9,126 nt of DNA from Deltaproteobacteria bacterium (GTDB lineage Bacteria > SAR324 > NAC60-12). The notes under the pieces are model-generated. The model was given only the letters and a program-made list of their open reading frames with translations, was not told the origin of the DNA and made no database searches. Numbering within the stretch: position 1 is the stretch's first letter; every line of letters starts with the position of its first letter. Location of the stretch: the NCBI GenBank assembly GCA_003541985.1, contig DPLM01000120.1, positions 1 through 9,126 on the forward strand, given 5' to 3'. The translations under genes were made by a program, and so were the position numbers. Positions 6,196 through 9,126 of this stretch are shown here, piece by piece.

Positions 6196-6618
6196 ATGAG
6201 ACGCACGATCTTGGTGTCGTTGCTCGTGGTCCTGTCTGCGCCGGTATTTGCTCAGGATGAGCTACATCTTCGGAGAACCAATTCCCTCATTCAGCAAGTG
6301 ATTCGCGGAGAACGAGGAGAGTATCCCCTTTCGGAGTACCGCCCACAGGAAGTGCAGCGCAGTGGAGAGATGGTCAATCAGTTGACCCAGGACCCTTTCG
6401 AGTACCGACGTAAATTCAATAAAAAATTTCGCCACAGACAACGCTATATCGGTTTCAGTGGCCCAATTGTCGGTGAGGAACGCAGCGCTCCCTACTATGG
6501 GGCGAGTCTGCAAAAACAGGTAAATCCAGCGCCTGTAGCACGGATCAATCGCGATACTGCTCGAAAAATTCGTGAATCTAACCTAATGGTTCAGCAACTC
6601 ATTCGGGAACGGCAATGA
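6196..6618 (+). CDS. Small secreted protein with a three-copy internal repeat, function unknown
   Basis: I do not recognise this family. The 140-aa product begins with a clear Sec signal peptide (residues 1-19, V-F-A then Q-D), so the mature protein of about 121 residues should be periplasmic. It is very rich in arginine and glutamine and is basic. A short repeat occurs three times: L-R-R-T-N-S-L-I-Q-Q-V-I-R at 25-37, V-Q-R-S-G-E-M-V-N-Q-L-T-Q at 53-65 and I-R-E-S-N-L-M-V-Q-Q-L-I-R at 125-137. The first and last sit at the two ends of the mature chain and look like amphipathic helices. Between them is a basic F-R-H-R-Q-R-Y stretch (78-84) and a glycine/proline-rich section. There are no cysteines. 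The stop overlaps the next gene's ATG (ATGA), so it is co-translated with a lipoprotein. Confidence 0.85.
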   Translation: MRRTILVSLLVVLSAPVFAQDELHLRRTNSLIQQVIRGERGEYPLSEYRPQEVQRSGEMVNQLTQDPFEYRRKFNKKFRHRQRYIGFSGPIVGEERSAPYYGASLQKQVNPAPVARINRDTARKIRESNLMVQQLIRERQ

Positions 6619-7025
6619 GCCTAGTGCGGCAGTTCAATATGTTGTCGCTGTTGGCAAGTCTGGTGGCCTGTAGTGGATCGCCTCCACCGAGTCCACCCTA
6701 TCGTCAGGAGGTTTCAGCTCCGGCTTGTCTGCAGGAAAAGACGTACGGTGAAATCATGCATTGCGATGATAACGTACATGCTAACATTCAGAAAGAAGCA
6801 AACCAATCTCTCGGAAAGGTGGAGAGACAAAACGTGAAACGGCTGCACCAGAACCGAACCAGTCAGTGGGGCTCACCAAGCGCTCAGGAGGTTCGCGATC
6901 AGTTGCAAATTGGTCATGCCTTTGAAATCGAAACTGAACGAGCTGCTCAGACTTTCACGGAAAACTGTGGTAGCTATCGTGTAGATCGGGGCTTGCTCGT
7001 CTGTATCCCTGCGCCACCCAACTGA
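6615..7025 (+). CDS. Putative outer-membrane lipoprotein with four conserved-looking cysteines
   Basis: I do not recognise this family. The 136-aa product starts with a lipoprotein signal peptide; the lipobox is L16-V17-A18-C19. Serine after the lipidated cysteine suggests sorting to the outer membrane, facing the periplasm. A proline-rich linker (P-P-P-S-P-P at 23-28) follows. The rest has four cysteines, C38 and C50, then C118 and C130, each pair separated by 11 residues, flanking a long polar helical stretch at about 53-114. This spacing suggests two disulfide-closed loops. The start overlaps the previous stop by four bases, and the stop lies one base before the DUF58 gene, so the three genes form one operon. 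A later ATG at 6639 would leave a very short signal peptide. Confidence 0.82.
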   Translation: MSLVRQFNMLSLLASLVACSGSPPPSPPYRQEVSAPACLQEKTYGEIMHCDDNVHANIQKEANQSLGKVERQNVKRLHQNRTSQWGSPSAQEVRDQLQIGHAFEIETERAAQTFTENCGSYRVDRGLLVCIPAPPN

Positions 7026-7026
7026 C

Positions 7027-7962
7027 ATGCCTGCTCCCACCGATGGTTTGCACCTAGCCTTGGTGGACCTCCTCCCTGGAGCATTCTCCTTTGGTCCCTT
7101 ACAAGTTCGACGTTTACACCCTTCTAGTTCCAGAATTGGCTCTTATCGAAGCCGATTTCAAGGACGGGGAATGGAATTTGACGAGGTTCGGCTCTATCAG
7201 GCGGGGGATGACGTCCGCTTGATCGACTGGCTGGTCACAGCACGAACTGGTCGACCCTACACTAAACTCTTCCGTGAGGAACGTGAGCAACCCAACTTTC
7301 TTTTATTGGACTGCTCCCCCTCCATGTTTTTTGCCACTCAAGGACAACTGAAGGTTCGGCTGGCAGCTTGTCTGGCGGCACAGCTTGCTTGGCGAGCTCT
7401 GAAAAATCAGGATCGAGTTGCGCTTTGGTTTGCTGGGGCAAGAACTTATTACGAGATAGCACCTAAGGAACATCGTCAGGCGCTGCTAAAGACGCTAGGT
7501 AAATTTGTGGAAGCATATCAACAGGAGCTACAGGGATTGCAGGAAGAGGGGTTTATTTCCGTTGATCCGTCACCACTACTAAAGCTGCTAGAACGATTCA
7601 ATCGTGTTCAGCGTCCAGGTCACGTAGTCTGGCTTTTCAGTGATTTCCAGCAATTTGGGGAAGATGAGTGGAAACTATGTCGACGGCTGGTTCGACATTG
7701 TGAATTGCGACCAGTTTGTCTTCTAGATCCCTTGGAGCAGCAAATGTCTTGGCGAGGGGAGATTCTTTTTCAGCAGGACACAATGCGCCTAACCCTCAAT
7801 TGGAGCGAGTCAAGAAACAAGGAGTTTCAAAGACAGTTTAAAGCATGGCAACAGGGCCTACAGGAGAAATTTCACCAGTTGAATCGATCAATTTACTGGA
7901 TGCAAACAACTGACGAGGGAGCTAACTTTCAGACGTCGATATCGTCCACTGCATCGTTGTAG
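7027..7962 (+). CDS. DUF58 domain protein (MoxR-associated, vWA-like)
   Basis: The 311-aa product has the DUF58 signature at 46-68 (G-R-G-M-E-F-D-E-V-R, Q-A-G-D-D-V-R, I-D-W), followed by T-A-R-T-G-R-P-Y-T-K-L-F-R-E-E at 71-85. A von Willebrand A-like fold follows, with a metal-ion site D95-C-S97-P-S99 and a later strand ending L-F-S-D206. Proteins of this family are cytoplasmic and usually work with a MoxR-type AAA+ ATPase, as chaperone-like or stress-related modules next to BatA/BatB-type vWA membrane proteins. Here no MoxR, DUF4381 or Bat gene is visible on either side; instead the gene follows two exported proteins, one base after the lipoprotein stop. The C-terminal section (about 255-311) is a Q/W-rich helix and a polar tail. 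Its 3' end overlaps a convergent small gene by 34 bp. The molecular role is unknown. Confidence 0.93.
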   Translation: MPAPTDGLHLALVDLLPGAFSFGPLQVRRLHPSSSRIGSYRSRFQGRGMEFDEVRLYQAGDDVRLIDWLVTARTGRPYTKLFREEREQPNFLLLDCSPSMFFATQGQLKVRLAACLAAQLAWRALKNQDRVALWFAGARTYYEIAPKEHRQALLKTLGKFVEAYQQELQGLQEEGFISVDPSPLLKLLERFNRVQRPGHVVWLFSDFQQFGEDEWKLCRRLVRHCELRPVCLLDPLEQQMSWRGEILFQQDTMRLTLNWSESRNKEFQRQFKAWQQGLQEKFHQLNRSIYWMQTTDEGANFQTSISSTASL

Positions 7963-8111
7963 CTCATTCTGCCTAGCAGCAGTCCGGCTCCTACCAGAGC
8001 GGTGGAGAGGATGCTTCCGTTAGTCACCACATAAGAAATCAAGATAAACCCGCCTAATACAGAGTAGCGCACGAAGCGGTTACTTTTCAATTGAAAGATA
8101 AATTCTTCCAT
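7929..8111 (-). CDS. Small membrane protein, 60 aa, downstream of fabF
   Basis: The 60-aa product has a basic N-terminal stretch, then two likely membrane helices at about residues 16-30 and 34-47 separated by a T-N-G-S turn, and an acidic tail (D-A-V-D-D-I-D-V). I do not recognise a family. The case for it is its membrane-protein composition, an ATG with AGAGA about six bases upstream, and its place 27 bp after the fabF stop on the same strand. Its last 34 bases overlap the 3' end of the convergent DUF58 gene, which lowers confidence slightly. Confidence 0.6.
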   Translation of the reverse strand: MEEFIFQLKSNRFVRYSVLGGFILISYVVTNGSILSTALVGAGLLLGRMSYNDAVDDIDV

Positions 8112-8138
8112 CCGGATCTCTATGAGCTAAGTATTGGG

Positions 8139-9126
8139 TTAGATTTTACGGAAAATTACTGAAGCGTTCGTCCCACCGAAGCCAAAAGCATTCGACATGA
8201 CATTTGTTATTTGGCGTTCACGAGCCATGTTGGGGGTAATATCCAGATCGCATTCCGGGTCTAGATTTTCGACGTTGATCGTAGGAGGTACGAGACCTTG
8301 TTCCATGGCTTTGATAGAGAAAACTGCCTCGATTGCTGCCGCAGCTCCAAGAAGATGCCCGGTCATGGATTTGGTGGAACTGATGGAAATATGCCTTGCA
8401 GTGTTTTCTCCAAACGCTAGCTTGAGGGCTCGTAATTCGTTAAGATCTCCTGCCGGTGTCGAGGTGCCATGAGCGTTGACGTAGTCTATATCCTCCGAGT
8501 TCAACTTTGCATCCTTGAGGGCTAGTTGCATCGCTCGAGCTGGACCTTCCATGGAAGGCGCAGTGATGTGATGGGCATCTGAGCTGACCCCATACCCGAC
8601 GATTTCACAATAGATTCGGGCTCCTCTGGCTTTAGCAAATTCATAATCTTCGAGAATCAGCATTGCTCCTCCCTCAGAGAGAACAAAGCCATCTCGATCT
8701 TGATCGTACGGACGACTTGCCCGCTCTGGGTCATCATTGCGTGTGCTGAGTGCTCTCATCGCCGCAAAGCCCCCGACACCCAGTGGAGTCACAGCCGATT
8801 CGCTACCTCCTGCCAACATGATTTTCGCATCTCCACGTTCAATAATGCGTGCTGCAGTGCCAATCGCATGATTGGAGGAGGTACAGGCCGAAACTGAACA
8901 AGCGTTATAGTTACGAGCTTTGAAGACCATTGAAACCTGACCGGGAGCCAGGTTAACAAGAGTCATTGGGATGAAGAAGGGAGAAATTCGTTTTGGCCCT
9001 CCCTCCTCAACCAGCAGCGTATGTCTCTCAATATTACCCAATCCCCCGATTCCTACTCCCATTGATACACCGGTTTCTTCTTCCAACTCTTCAGTGATCT
9101 CCAAGTTAGCGTCTTGGAGAGCCTCC
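8139..9126 (-). CDS. fabF: 3-oxoacyl-[acyl-carrier-protein] synthase II (FabF), 5' end cut
   Basis: This enzyme condenses malonyl-ACP with acyl-ACP in fatty acid elongation and, in many bacteria, makes cis-vaccenic precursors. The 328 visible residues cover about four fifths of the usual length of about 413. They include the nucleophile cysteine in S-A-C-T-S-S, the catalytic histidine in N-A-H-G-T-S-T, the lysine in S-S-T-K-S-M-T-G-H and the histidine closing that motif, and the C-terminal N-A-F-G-F-G-G-T-N-A-S-V-I-F. The frame stays open to the window edge and reads E-A-L-Q-D-A-N-L before position 9104, so the TTG there is an internal leucine, not a start. The acpP gene often found upstream would lie outside the window. 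The small membrane protein gene follows 27 bp after the stop. Confidence 0.97.
   Translation of the reverse strand, partial: EALQDANLEITEELEEETGVSMGVGIGGLGNIERHTLLVEEGGPKRISPFFIPMTLVNLAPGQVSMVFKARNYNACSVSACTSSNHAIGTAARIIERGDAKIMLAGGSESAVTPLGVGGFAAMRALSTRNDDPERASRPYDQDRDGFVLSEGGAMLILEDYEFAKARGARIYCEIVGYGVSSDAHHITAPSMEGPARAMQLALKDAKLNSEDIDYVNAHGTSTPAGDLNELRALKLAFGENTARHISISSTKSMTGHLLGAAAAIEAVFSIKAMEQGLVPPTINVENLDPECDLDITPNMARERQITNVMSNAFGFGGTNASVIFRKI

Noticed and set aside
9102..9104. TTG as the start of fabF
   Set aside because: The frame continues to the window edge with FabF-like residues before this codon, so the gene is truncated by the window and TTG is internal.

Overview
The window looks like a stretch of core chromosome from a Gram-negative, proteobacteria-like organism. 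Evidence for this: an outer-membrane-type lipoprotein, Sec signal peptides, ccmH for System I cytochrome c maturation, apaG, a periplasmic DsbA-like thiol oxidoreductase, obg, a class A malate synthase and fabF. The exact lineage cannot be fixed from the sequence. I see no insertion sequence, phage gene, CRISPR array or rRNA.

Left block, minus strand (1-3064). Transcription runs right to left through an unrecognised 375-aa protein, the GTPase gene obg, an unrecognised 121-aa protein, ccmH, and the 5' part of a tRNA-Arg(UCU) gene cut by the window edge. Obg/121-aa and 121-aa/ccmH overlap by four bases (ATGA). The 375-aa stop codon sits inside a small hairpin just before obg. This looks like one tightly coupled operon joining a ribosome-assembly GTPase to a cytochrome c maturation factor, with two proteins of unknown function.

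Centre. A 163-bp divergent spacer (3065-3227) leads to the plus-strand pair apaG and a secreted DsbA-like oxidoreductase (3228-4244). A stem-loop without a T-run (4258-4291) separates this pair from the convergent malate synthase gene (4308-5897, minus), the acetyl-CoA-condensing step of the glyoxylate bypass. No isocitrate lyase gene is visible. The 298-bp spacer 5898-6195 carries repeated AACTTTAG elements and a leader hairpin over the malate synthase ribosome binding site.

Right block. Plus-strand genes 6196-7962 form a compact set: a small secreted protein with a three-copy internal repeat, a four-cysteine lipoprotein, and a DUF58 (MoxR-associated, vWA-like) protein. No MoxR ATPase or Bat genes are visible, which makes this the least explained part of the window. 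It converges, with a 34-bp overlap, on a small two-helix membrane protein that lies just downstream of fabF (8139 to the window edge, 5' end missing).

I did not find a clearly new multi-gene system. The best candidates for a second look are the secreted protein/lipoprotein/DUF58 trio and the two unknown proteins built into the obg-ccmH operon.
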